Source: Psychromonas sp. CNPT3 (GTDB taxonomy: Bacteria; Pseudomonadota; Gammaproteobacteria; Enterobacterales; Psychromonadaceae). From it: 64,000 bases of DNA. The stretch lies in the NCBI RefSeq assembly GCF_000153405.2, contig NC_020802.1:1693883-1757882 (forward strand). Direction: 5' to 3'. The notes beneath the pieces were generated by a model. That model saw only the letters and a list, made by a program, of their open reading frames with translations, ran no database searches and was not told the origin of the DNA. A program made the position numbers and the translations under genes. Of this stretch, positions 8,817 to 17,147 are shown in pieces. Numbering within the stretch: position 1 is the stretch's first letter; every line of letters begins with the position of its first letter.

Positions 8817-9752
8817 ATGAGTAAAGCTAACATCCAATGGTTCCCTGGGCATATGCACAAAGCGCATAAGCAAATCAAAGAAGTGCTACCACAGGTTGAT
8901 ATTATCATTGAAGTCGTCGATGCACGTATTCCTTACAGTAGTGAAAATCCTTTAATTGCGAGTATCCGTGAAAATACACCTTGTATTAAAGTATTAAATA
9001 AAGCAGATCTGGCCGATCCTGCGATCACGGCTGAGTGGATATCTTATTTAGAAGAAGAGCAAGGTATTAAAGCACTCTCTATCAGTACATTAAAACCTGA
9101 GCAAGTGCATCAAATTACCAAGCTATGCCAAAAAATGTTGCCCAATAAAGTCACCCAAGGTAAACAGATCCGCGCCATGATCATGGGTATTCCAAATGTG
9201 GGTAAATCGACGATCATTAATATTCTCGCCGATAGGATCATTGCAAAAACAGGTAATGAACCTGCCGTTACCAAAAATCAGCAACGCATACGTTTACCCA
9301 GTGGCATTATGCTCTCTGATACACCTGGGTTTCTTTGGCCTAAAATTGAAAATGCAGATTCAGGCTACCGCCTTGCGATCACAGGGGCTATCAAGGATAC
9401 GGCCATTGAATATGAAGATATTGCCTATTACGCCGCAGAGTACCTGATCAAGAATTATCCAGAGAGGCTTAAAGCACGCTACGAGCTTGCTGAAGTGCCT
9501 GAAACAGATCATGAACTCATGGAAGCCATTGCTGTTCGTCGTGGCTGTCTGCGTGCTGGCGGGCATTTTGATATCTATAAAGTATCCACCATCTTACTCA
9601 ATGAGCTACGCGCTGGCGCATTAGGCCCATTAAGTATCGAAACCCCTGCTATGGCTGCCGTTGAAAAAGTAGCGGTCGCAAAACTGATGGCAGAGCAAGC
9701 AGAGAATAAAGTCGAAAAGAAAAAAGCGCGTAAACGTAAACGTCGCCGTTAA
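8817..9752 (+). CDS. ylqF: Ribosome biogenesis GTPase YlqF/RbgA
   Basis: YlqF is a circularly permuted GTPase that acts late in 50S subunit assembly. The permuted motif order is clear: G4 (NKAD, about residue 62) comes before G1 (GIPNVGKST, about residue 123) and G3 (DTPG). The N-terminal WFPGHMHKA signature is diagnostic. The C-terminus is a basic tail (KKKARKRKRRR) that probably contacts rRNA. At 311 residues it is full length. It is a single gene followed by a pair of hairpins shared with the opine dehydrogenase gene. The call is firm. Confidence 0.95.
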   Translation: MSKANIQWFPGHMHKAHKQIKEVLPQVDIIIEVVDARIPYSSENPLIASIRENTPCIKVLNKADLADPAITAEWISYLEEEQGIKALSISTLKPEQVHQITKLCQKMLPNKVTQGKQIRAMIMGIPNVGKSTIINILADRIIAKTGNEPAVTKNQQRIRLPSGIMLSDTPGFLWPKIENADSGYRLAITGAIKDTAIEYEDIAYYAAEYLIKNYPERLKARYELAEVPETDHELMEAIAVRRGCLRAGGHFDIYKVSTILLNELRAGALGPLSIETPAMAAVEKVAVAKLMAEQAENKVEKKKARKRKRRR

Positions 9753-9762
9753 GAGGCCAATA

Positions 9763-9835
9763 GCGTAAGCACCTTTATTTTAAAAAGGCGCTTACGCATA
9801 GCGCTATTATTTAATCTTAAAAAATAGCGCTATGC
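9763..9835. terminator. Tandem hairpins between ylqF and the opine dehydrogenase gene
   Basis: Two inverted repeats overlap by 2 bp: GCGTAAGC/GCTTACGC (9763-9770 / 9790-9797) and a 13-bp GCATAGCGCTATT / AATAGCGCTATGC (9796-9808 / 9823-9835). The second contains the stop codon of the minus-strand gene. Termination for both convergent genes is likely. Confidence 0.65.
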
Positions 9836-11032
9836 GTAACACTCAATTAACCGGTCAGTTAATTCAGCCTCCTGATGTTTTTCGCTCAATGATGAACCGA
9901 TAAAGTGCAACAACTCCTCCTTCGATAAATCTTCTAAGCCTAACGATGCCAACGTTTGCCCTTCTTTGTAAAAATCGGTTTTTAAAATGCCCGCACACAT
10001 GCTTATCAAATGATCACACATAGACATATCGATTTCGAATTTTTTCCCAAGCGAGGATAATAAAACGAGGCCCATAGGCACATCCTCTGTGACATAACGG
10101 TTATCGAATTGATAAGGTCCTGCAGGTGCCGATATTTTATAGTTTTCAAATACAGCTCTTGGATCTTGGCTTAGATCCTCTTCATTTCTAAATAAACAGG
10201 CATTAAGATAAGAAATAGGCTTGCAACCTAACGCGCTTAAAACCGCCATCTTTTCTGCATCCAATTTATCGATCATCTGCCATGCCATTTCCGTCGAAAG
10301 CGCATCTCGATACATGGAGGGTGCATCCTTAGGATGATATTTGTTATAATATGCAAGCATGGGGTACATCACATACTGACCAATCGTATGCACAATAATA
10401 TTGGGATTATGCAATGCAGACTCAAATATATTTTTGCGTACATCACCCATTTTAATATCATAAGCAGGAAACATACGAGAGGCTATTTTCATACCTTCGA
10501 TCGTTCGCGATGCGGGGTAAAATGCCAAGGTGTTTCTAACATTTTTAAATAAAACTTTTACCGTGCCCGGCGCTACTATTCTTGCATCATTGGGGGTTGA
10601 TTCCCCTTCTGAGAAGATAGGGTTACTAGTGCAGTACTGTTGGTAATAAAGACTACAAGCATAGCCTGGTATTAAAATTATCAACTGTCCATCTGTAAAA
10701 TATTTTGCAATCCTTGATGCTAAAGCGCGGTGATATGTTGTTTGAATAAAAATCATCACTACATCGGCGCCTTTGATGGCAAGTTTAATATCTCGAGTTA
10801 TCAAATGTAATGCTTGGAAAGTTTTGGGCACGTCCTCCTCACTATTAGTAAAATGCCCTTTTTTGGTGTTATCAATACAATATATCCCTTTATTCCGGAT
10901 CATTGTCTCAAAATGTTCATCATGCGTTATATGTTTCGAAGTTTTCAACAAACTGACTTGGTGCCCAGCTTCTGCGGCCATAAATGCACACGCTGAACCG
11001 GCATTACCCGCGCCAATAATGGTAATTTTCAT
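9830..11032 (-). CDS. Opine (octopine/nopaline-type) dehydrogenase family protein
   Basis: This 400-residue NAD(P)-dependent oxidoreductase starts with a Rossmann fold (ITIIGAGNAGSACAF, residues 3-17). It ends with an alpha-helical domain like that of octopine/nopaline dehydrogenases: ALHNPNIIVHTIGQYV near residue 207 and STEMAWQMIDKLDAEKMAVLSALG near 245. Known members reductively condense an amino acid with an alpha-keto acid such as pyruvate. The true substrate is unknown. No nicotianamine-synthase-like gene lies nearby, so an opine-metallophore pathway is not supported here. Its promoter region is unusual: a 200-bp array of 8-bp repeats begins 70 bp upstream of the start codon. It stands alone, not in an operon. 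Confidence 0.8.
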   Translation of the reverse strand: MKITIIGAGNAGSACAFMAAEAGHQVSLLKTSKHITHDEHFETMIRNKGIYCIDNTKKGHFTNSEEDVPKTFQALHLITRDIKLAIKGADVVMIFIQTTYHRALASRIAKYFTDGQLIILIPGYACSLYYQQYCTSNPIFSEGESTPNDARIVAPGTVKVLFKNVRNTLAFYPASRTIEGMKIASRMFPAYDIKMGDVRKNIFESALHNPNIIVHTIGQYVMYPMLAYYNKYHPKDAPSMYRDALSTEMAWQMIDKLDAEKMAVLSALGCKPISYLNACLFRNEEDLSQDPRAVFENYKISAPAGPYQFDNRYVTEDVPMGLVLLSSLGKKFEIDMSMCDHLISMCAGILKTDFYKEGQTLASLGLEDLSKEELLHFIGSSLSEKHQEAELTDRLIECYA

Positions 11033-11102
11033 CTTAATTCCTTTTAATATATGGATATTATTTTAAAGGGCATAAAACACTCCCTTTAAAAGGGTTAAAC
11101 AA

Positions 11103-11302
11103 TAGAAATATAGAAATGTGAAAATGTAGAAATGTAGAAATGTAGAAATGTAGAAATGTAGAAATGTGAAAATGTAGAAATGTGAAAATGTGAAAATGTA
11201 GAAATGTAGAAATGTAGAAATGTGAAAATGTAGAAATGTAGAAATGTAGAAATGTAGAAATGTAGAAATGAAGATATGTAGAAATGAAGAAATGAAGATA
11301 TA
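11103..11302. repeat. Tandem array of 25 units of an 8-bp repeat (TAGAAATG)
   Basis: Twenty-five contiguous 8-bp units run in exact register with no indels. The main unit is TAGAAATG. Five units are TGAAAATG (11119, 11167, 11183, 11191, 11223), and the units at the right end drift to AAGATATG/AAGAAATG. The array lies in the upstream region of the opine dehydrogenase gene. On the minus strand the unit has no stop in any frame, so an 86-codon open frame crosses it (11063-11323). I regard that as a by-product of the repeat, not a gene. Arrays with a period that is not a multiple of three can change length by slippage. Confidence 0.95.
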
Positions 11303-11815
11303 TTTAAACCTTAATTCATTCACTAAATATCAAGGTAAATACGTTCATCCTCAGCAACTATTTTTAGTTAATGAGGATATAGGTGGTTTATTATACGCCA
11401 TTACTCACAATATTGTCAGGAATTTGCCATTAACGCCCTTTTTTGCTTAAAATTGGCATTAAATATGCTTGTGATTTTCGGGGTAAGTCTTTATCTTTAC
11501 ATCTTAAAAGTAATATTGATTTCAATAGATATTATGCGGAACTTACAGGGATGATTTTAGCGCTCAATCGTTTTTAAAATAGATAATTTCAGGGCTTAAA
11601 CACAGAAGTAAAGGTGGCTGCAGAGTAATTAGATGAGCTAATGATGAATGCAAGTGAGATACCCAAAAAGGACTTAGCACACACTTCAAGCGTCTACTAC
11701 GCACCCAAACGATAGCACTCTTTTTATAAACACAGAAAAAGGTAACAAAACTTTTTAAAATAAATTAACACAAACAACCTAAAATCGCTCTTTAATCCCT
11801 TTATTTTTGACTAAC
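11303..11815. other. 513-bp gene-less region, possibly a decayed coding sequence
   Basis: No intact gene is visible. Short open stretches occur in shifting plus-strand frames. One, about 11268-11450, reads YQGKYVHPQQLFLVNEDIGG; another, ending near 11576, reads NRYYAELTGMILALNRF and then a stop. This patchwork could be a gene broken by frameshifts, but I recognise no family. There is no terminator or tRNA here. Confidence 0.35.
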
Positions 11816-13735
11816 TCACCTTTTTTTATTCGCGACACCGCGTTTTTTCCGATATGTTTTTTTAAACGTTCCCCCCGTCGATGGCAACTGCGATAATGCT
11901 TGAGGTCCATCCTTTATCGCTTTATCTATTATTATTTTCAACTGTTTTTCTAGTGGGACAATGAAGCCATTGTAACTCTGCTTTTTTAAACTGATGGCAT
12001 TAAGCTGCATTTCCCATTGTGCCGTCATATCCGGTAAGGTTAATAATTCCGGCAGGCTCTCAATTAGCTTTCGCCCAACCTCACTCGCTTCAATCGTTTT
12101 TCCTACGCGCTTTAAAAATTGACGCTTAAATAATAATTCAATAATACCAGCACGCGTCGCTTCCGTACCTAGGCCATCCGTGTCTTTTAAAATCCCCTTC
12201 AGACCTTTATCTTTAACGTATCGGGAGATCTTACTCATTGCAGCAAGTAACGTCGCATCATTAAAATGCTGAGGTGCCTGCGTATTTTTTTCTATTACCT
12301 GCCCCTTATTACAAAATAAACGTTGCCCTTTGCTCAAATTAGGTAGAAAAGTGTCTTTTTCTTGTGTATTAAATAACACTTTCCAGCCGTCTTCTAACTT
12401 CGCTTTCGCCTTGCTCACAAACAAGCCTTTATTAATTTCTATCTCTGCAACGCATTGCGCATATGTATGATCCGGGTAAAACTGACACAAATACTGGCGC
12501 GCAATTAAATAATAAATATTTTGTGACATTTGATCCAAACTGCTTAGCGATTTATGGCTGTCTGTTGGAATAATAGCGTGATGAGCATCCACTTTGGCGT
12601 CATTCCATGCGCGCCCTTTTATAGACAAATCTGCACCCGCTACCGCCGCACTTAATGTTGATGTGTTATGCGTAATGGCACGGGCTATTGAGGGGGCCTG
12701 CTGATGGTGATTATTAGGGAGATAGCGCGAATCAGATCGCGGATAAGTAATTAACTGATAACGTTCATAGAGCGTTTGGCAAACGTCTAATACTTGCTGC
12801 GCACTGTAGTGATAACGTTTGGCAGCATCAATTTGCAACCCTGAAAGATTATAAGGTAAAGGCGGTGTTTGTTTTTTATTTTTAGCCGAAAATTCTTTAA
12901 CGATGGCATCTTGACCTGTTATTCGTTGCGCCACATTTTCTGCCAGCCCTTTTACAATCACGCGCCCTTCTGCATCTTGATATTGCTGACAGGCCGCACT
13001 CGGCTTCCATTTAGCCGTAAACAGTGCCAGTGCATTTTGTTGCGAGCCCTCTAAATGCGCCTCAACCTCATAAAATGGTTTGCTGACAAAACGCTCAATC
13101 TCAAGGTCGCGCCTCACCACTAAGCCAAGCAATGGCGTTTGTACACGCCCGACTGATATCACGCCTTTATATCCCGATTTTTGAGCTTGTAGTGTATACA
13201 CCCGCGTTAAATTTAAACCATATAGCCAGTCCGCTCGCGTTCTTGCTAAAGCGGATGTTGATAATGCAATAAACTCTTGATTAGAGCGTAAACTTTGTAA
13301 GGAGCGTTTTACTGCATTGAGCGTTAAATCACTGATCAGGCAACGCTGCACCTGCTTAAGTTTGGCTGCGCGTACGCCACTAAAGTGGATCACTTCATCA
13401 ACCAACAACTGCCCTTCTCTATCAGGATCGCCAACATGGATCAATTGATCCGCTTGTTTGATCAATTTTTTTAAAACAGAAAGCTGTTTTCGTGTTCTCG
13501 CTACCGATTTAAGTTTCCACTGTTCCGGAATGATCGGTAAATGTTCAAACTTCCACTTTTTAAACGCCTCCTGATAATCTTCAGGATCCACTTGTGTTAA
13601 TAAATGCCCAATACACCAGCTCACAATATCGCCATTACCCACATGAATACAACCCTCGGCTTTTCGATGCGGTTTAGGTAATGCTTGCGCTATTGCACGG
13701 CCTAAACTTGGTTTTTCTGCAATGTAGAGTTTCAT
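11816..13735 (-). CDS. topB: DNA topoisomerase III
   Basis: TopB is a type IA topoisomerase that decatenates and resolves single-stranded DNA links. The Toprim motif is KLYIAEKPSLGRAIA at the start and HVGDPDREGQLL near residue 100. The catalytic tyrosine lies in ITYPRSDSRYLP, and GVISVGRVQTPLLGLV is the conserved strand-passage region. Its length of 639 residues is close to E. coli TopB (653). The basic tail (KKTYRKKRGVANKKR) probably binds DNA. It is monocistronic. Such genes sometimes ride on integrative elements, but nothing here suggests one. Confidence 0.96.
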   Translation of the reverse strand: MKLYIAEKPSLGRAIAQALPKPHRKAEGCIHVGNGDIVSWCIGHLLTQVDPEDYQEAFKKWKFEHLPIIPEQWKLKSVARTRKQLSVLKKLIKQADQLIHVGDPDREGQLLVDEVIHFSGVRAAKLKQVQRCLISDLTLNAVKRSLQSLRSNQEFIALSTSALARTRADWLYGLNLTRVYTLQAQKSGYKGVISVGRVQTPLLGLVVRRDLEIERFVSKPFYEVEAHLEGSQQNALALFTAKWKPSAACQQYQDAEGRVIVKGLAENVAQRITGQDAIVKEFSAKNKKQTPPLPYNLSGLQIDAAKRYHYSAQQVLDVCQTLYERYQLITYPRSDSRYLPNNHHQQAPSIARAITHNTSTLSAAVAGADLSIKGRAWNDAKVDAHHAIIPTDSHKSLSSLDQMSQNIYYLIARQYLCQFYPDHTYAQCVAEIEINKGLFVSKAKAKLEDGWKVLFNTQEKDTFLPNLSKGQRLFCNKGQVIEKNTQAPQHFNDATLLAAMSKISRYVKDKGLKGILKDTDGLGTEATRAGIIELLFKRQFLKRVGKTIEASEVGRKLIESLPELLTLPDMTAQWEMQLNAISLKKQSYNGFIVPLEKQLKIIIDKAIKDGPQALSQLPSTGGTFKKTYRKKRGVANKKR

Positions 13736-13899
13736 CTATTATCTCTCTGTTTTGATACCTTTTATATTGCACAATACCTAGATGCAATTTAAACTGTTTA
13801 TATAGACAGTAGTTTATATCAATGTACAAATCAATCAAATACAAATAAGATAACAATGCTTAAATTCTTCCTTCTTTTTTACTCTTAAGGACGCACAAT

Positions 13900-14433
13900 A
13901 TGCTAAAAAAATTCAAATTATTACTCAGTAGCTTACTTCTCTTCTCTTTTTCAAGTCATTCCTACGCGCAGCAAGATCAAGCTAGCTGGGATGATATCAA
14001 AACATCCAGTGCTAAAGTTTGGCAACAAAGTAAAGATAAAAGTAAACAACTGTGGAATGCGGGTAAAGATGTCAGTAAAGACGCTTGGGAAGATAGTAAG
14101 CAAGGTTCACAAAAATTGTTAGATAAAAGTATTGATGTTAGTGCACAAGCTTGGAACAAAAGTAAAGAGGGCTCAAAAAAATTGCTCGATAAAAGTGTCG
14201 ATGTCAGTCAAGAGGCTTGGGAAAAAAGTAAAAAAAGTTCAAAAAAGTGGATAGATAAAGGCCTTGAAGCAAGCAGTGATGTTTGGATAGAAGGCAAAGA
14301 GAGCTCGAAAGAGTTACTTGATAAAAGTTCGGATAAAAGTGATCAAGCTTGGAAAAGTATTAAAGGAAGCAGTCAAAAAATATGGAAGCAAGGTGAGAAA
14401 AAGATAAATGATGCGTTTGCAGATCAAAAATGA
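13900..14433 (+). CDS. Secreted 22-residue-repeat protein, LEA/apolipoprotein-like amphipathic helix
   Basis: A signal peptide (residues 1-23, ending SHSYA) exports this 177-residue protein. The mature part is almost entirely six 22-residue repeats (residues 40-61, 62-83, 84-105, 106-127, 128-149 and 150-171). They follow the pattern AW..SK..SKKLLDKS.DVS. plus two residues. Each repeat is two 11-mers, a periodicity typical of group-3 LEA proteins, synucleins and apolipoprotein helices. Composition is rich in Ser, Lys, Asp and Trp, with no Cys and no globular core. It should be disordered in solution or form a long amphipathic helix at membranes. I do not recognise a named family. A periplasmic stress or cold-desiccation protectant is an inference. 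It is a single gene with a hairpin 45 bp downstream. Confidence 0.8.
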   Translation: MLKKFKLLLSSLLLFSFSSHSYAQQDQASWDDIKTSSAKVWQQSKDKSKQLWNAGKDVSKDAWEDSKQGSQKLLDKSIDVSAQAWNKSKEGSKKLLDKSVDVSQEAWEKSKKSSKKWIDKGLEASSDVWIEGKESSKELLDKSSDKSDQAWKSIKGSSQKIWKQGEKKINDAFADQK

Positions 14434-14478
14434 TCGCAACACTTACACCTTATAATTAAACATTAAAGCATATTAGAT

Positions 14479-14511
14479 GCATGTCATTAGCAATGACATG
14501 CACCTTTATTT
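14479..14511 (+). terminator. Candidate terminator after the repeat protein gene
   Basis: Perfect 10-bp stem GCATGTCATT/AATGACATGC with a 3-nt loop, then ACCTTTATTT. A second inverted repeat, AAGTAAGATA...TATCTTACTT (14512-14551), follows immediately. Confidence 0.55.
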
Positions 14512-14550
14512 AAGTAAGATAACGCCTTTTGTAAACCGCGCTATCTTACT

Positions 14551-14641
14551 TATACCAAAGGAATTAATTAAGTTTTCATGTATTGCGTAGGGATAATTTC
14601 AACAAGCAAGACAGATCACCTTTTTAGTTCCTTTGGTATTA
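14551..14641. mobile_element. Short MITE-like element, internally deleted copy
   Basis: About 91 bp bounded by 12-bp terminal inverted repeats, ATACCAAAGGAA and TTCCTTTGGTAT. Both ends are shared with a second copy at 23944-24109: the left 40 bp and the right 47 bp align with few mismatches, while about 75 bp of the middle is absent here. It has no coding capacity. The shared ends and inverted termini suggest a non-autonomous element. Confidence 0.65.
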
Positions 14642-14702
14642 GATCCCGATTTTTCATCCTCAGACAAAGCCTTCTTACTTAAAAAGCCTCTATCTCGTAG
14701 GA

Positions 14703-15185
14703 TTAATCTCGAAAATTATTAAACTGGAAAGGTTGACCTAATTCTGCAGCCTTAACCACTGTCATCACCGCTTGTAAATCATCACGTTTTTTACCCGTCA
14801 CACGCAATTGTTCACCTTGCAGTGCAATTTGTACTTTTAACTTTTTATCTTTAACGAGCTTGATCAATTTTTTAGCCGTTTCTTTATCTACGCCCTCTTT
14901 GAATTTTATCGTTTGTGACCATGATTTAGAGCTATGTGTTGCCGTTTCGGTGTCCATTGAACTCGCTTCTATACCACGCTTAATGACATTAGTACGTAGT
15001 ATATCGAGTAACTGACGTAATTGAGTATCGTATTCAGCATTGAGCTTAGCGACGCCCTTTTCAAATGAAAAACTTGCTTTTACACCACGAAAATCAAAAC
15101 GTTGCTCTAGTTCACGATTCGCATTATCCACCGCATTTTTTAATTGAGCCACATCTACTTCTGAAACGATATCAAATGAAGGCAT
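14703..15185 (-). CDS. yajQ: YajQ family nucleotide-binding protein
   Basis: YajQ (160 residues) has two RNA-binding-like ferredoxin folds and opens with the family signature [11 protein letters not shown]. The [12 protein letters not shown] and [11 protein letters not shown] segments are typical. In Xanthomonas and Pseudomonas, relatives bind c-di-GMP and act with transcription factors; in E. coli the role is unclear. It is divergent from panE, the same neighbour relation as in E. coli. The window also encodes PilZ and GGDEF proteins, which fits c-di-GMP signalling but does not prove a link. Confidence 0.95.
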   Translation of the reverse strand: MPSFDIVSEVDVAQLKNAVDNANRELEQRFDFRGVKASFSFEKGVAKLNAEYDTQLRQLLDILRTNVIKRGIEASSMDTETATHSSKSWSQTIKFKEGVDKETAKKLIKLVKDKKLKVQIALQGEQLRVTGKKRDDLQAVMTVVKAAELGQPFQFNNFRD

Positions 15186-15287
15186 TTTCTCTTCCTATTT
15201 TAAAATTAATTATGAGCGTTAAGTTACCAGAATTAATGCCTTTGAGCTATGATAGAGCTCTTTAAATTGGTTCGAAATGGAATAAAT

Positions 15288-16184
15288 ATGTGGCAAATTA
15301 TCGGAGCAGGTGCAATTGGTTGTTTATGGGCCGCTAATTTATATCAACAAGGCGAAAAAGTACGCTTGATAACACGTCGCCCCATTAAGGCGGATTTTTT
15401 ACTTTATCAAGATCTTCAAGCTAAACAGTGGCAATTGCCAATAAAGCACGGCCATACTCTGCTTAAAAGTACTAAGCCTATTTTAGTGTGCGTTAAAGCG
15501 CCCCAAGTCTGCCAAGCGATACAAGCACATAAAGCGCAGATACACGCAGAGCAAGTGATCATTCTCATGCACAATGGCATGGGATGCGCGGAGCAAGTGC
15601 AAAAAATATTGCCCAACAACCCTATCATATGTGCCACAACTGCCAATGCTAGCCTCTTACAAGCCCCGTTCAACATTCGCCACACTGGCAATGGTGTGAC
15701 GTATCTAGGCCCTTTCAATCAACAGGCAAAGGCTTATCAGCACCTTGTATTAGCTTTTGAAAATGCCTTAGGGGATTGTCATTGGTGCGACGATATTAAC
15801 AGTAAATTATGGCTAAAATTATTAATAAATATTGCGATTAATCCTTTGACGGCTATCCATCAAATAAATAATGGGGGATTAAGAAATGCAAACATGCAAA
15901 GACTGATCAAAGATATCCTTAAAGAAGCTTTTTTAGTGATCCCAACAACAACCTTGCCCATGAATGCCCCTCAAGTACATGCGATTGTTACGAATGTAAT
16001 AGAGTTAACCCAAGACAATTACTCCTCCATGAACCGTGATATTTATTTTAAACGTAATACTGAAAATGAATATATTAATGGCTATCTATTAAAAAAGGCA
16101 ACACAAAAAAATATTGTATTGCCTACTATCACCCGCCTGTACCAGAAAATTAAAGCGCTGGAAGAGAGCTCATTAGTTCATTAA
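15288..16184 (+). CDS. panE: 2-dehydropantoate 2-reductase (ketopantoate reductase)
   Basis: PanE reduces ketopantoate to pantoate with NADPH in pantothenate and coenzyme A synthesis. The Rossmann motif IIGAGAIGCLWA sits at the N-terminus. The catalytic-lysine segment KLWLKLLINIAINPLTA is intact. I start at the ATG at 15288, which puts the Rossmann fold at residue 3 as expected and gives 298 residues; the frame extends 13 unrelated codons upstream. The 3' end overlaps the convergent lipoprotein gene by 35 bp. The call is firm. Confidence 0.93.
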   Translation: MWQIIGAGAIGCLWAANLYQQGEKVRLITRRPIKADFLLYQDLQAKQWQLPIKHGHTLLKSTKPILVCVKAPQVCQAIQAHKAQIHAEQVIILMHNGMGCAEQVQKILPNNPIICATTANASLLQAPFNIRHTGNGVTYLGPFNQQAKAYQHLVLAFENALGDCHWCDDINSKLWLKLLINIAINPLTAIHQINNGGLRNANMQRLIKDILKEAFLVIPTTTLPMNAPQVHAIVTNVIELTQDNYSSMNRDIYFKRNTENEYINGYLLKKATQKNIVLPTITRLYQKIKALEESSLVH

Positions 16185-17142
16185 CATAACCTTGTATATG
16201 CTGATTTAAATAATCATCAAGGCGAGGCTCTAACTGCGACTGCTGTTTTGCAGATACTTTTAGGGGCCAACTTTTACGACTAATAGATTGTCCCTTTTCA
16301 ATAAATGACATCTGATAACTACCGCGCAACCAATACCAGCCACTGGCAAAAACAGGCTCACTTAAAGATAGCTCAGCAGACACGTTAAGATCTGACTGCG
16401 CAACGACTCGTAGGCCGAGTTGCGCTAAGGCCGAAGCTATCAACTTTTGCTGTGATGCAGAATCTTGCTGCACACTTACCTCTAATGAGGCTAATTTTTT
16501 AGCAATTATTTTTTCTATTTTTGCGGTTGAAATCGGTGCAGGCTCTCCCATCAAACGCACTTGTTGTAACTGTGTATTGGCGGCATTACGGGCTATTTGT
16601 AGATCTCGAGCTTGCGTTAATGCATGTAATGATGCAATTACATTTGGCGCGTCATGTGTGCTAAAAGCCAGAAGATCAGCGGTCTTCTCATCTAATTCGC
16701 TCATAGACGCAGTTAGACTCTGCGCCGCTTTGTATTTTTCTAATACGGCTAACACATAGTATTCAGCCGTTGGACTTTGCCAACTTTTTTCTATCTTGAC
16801 CCCTTTTAAGGTGTGTTCACTTTCCGTATTAATTTGGCGTTGCAGAGCACTTTCACTTTGCATGCTGACGCCTAATGGCGTTTCTTGCTTATTTGCTTGC
16901 GTTAACATATTACTTTGCGCATGTACTTTCACCGAAAAAATATCCGATAAATTAGCTAATGCATTTTGACGGGCACGCGTTAAATTCGAGGCTTGTCCAA
17001 CTGCACTTAAATATTGATCGCTGGGGTATTCAATATTGGCCTGATCAATCCATTGTGGGCGATCTTCATTTTGTGACGAACTAACGCAACCACTGAGCAA
17101 AACAAGACTCATTAATAAGATGCTGGGCAAAGTATATTTCAT
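16150..17142 (-). CDS. LPP20-family lipoprotein
   Basis: A lipoprotein signal peptide ends in LLSGC (Cys at about residue 19). The mature part begins with an LPP20-like domain (RPQWIDQANIEYPSDQYLSAVGQASNLTRARQNAL). Proteins of this group are outer-membrane lipoproteins of unknown biochemical role, often encoded beside LpoB and COG3014 genes. I choose the ATG at 17142: it begins the signal peptide, and GAAGAG inside the last codons of the upstream gene serves as ribosome site. The upstream stop codon is 5 bp away, so translation is probably coupled. Length is 330 residues. It overlaps the end of panE tail-to-tail. Confidence 0.82.
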   Translation of the reverse strand: MKYTLPSILLMSLVLLSGCVSSSQNEDRPQWIDQANIEYPSDQYLSAVGQASNLTRARQNALANLSDIFSVKVHAQSNMLTQANKQETPLGVSMQSESALQRQINTESEHTLKGVKIEKSWQSPTAEYYVLAVLEKYKAAQSLTASMSELDEKTADLLAFSTHDAPNVIASLHALTQARDLQIARNAANTQLQQVRLMGEPAPISTAKIEKIIAKKLASLEVSVQQDSASQQKLIASALAQLGLRVVAQSDLNVSAELSLSEPVFASGWYWLRGSYQMSFIEKGQSISRKSWPLKVSAKQQSQLEPRLDDYLNQHIQGYVNELMSSLPAL

Positions 17143-17147
17143 AATAA

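Noticed and set aside
9830-11032. Opine-metallophore (pseudopaline-like) pathway
   Set aside because: There is no nicotianamine-synthase-like gene, exporter or metal receptor nearby, and no Fur or Zur box seen in front.
11103-11302. Possible CRISPR array
   Set aside because: Units are 8 bp and contiguous with no spacers, and no cas genes are present.
11063-11323. 86-codon minus-strand open frame rich in Phe, His, Thr and Ser
   Set aside because: It is only the translation of the 8-bp array, whose minus-strand unit contains no stop codon in any frame. It has no convincing ribosome site or homologue.
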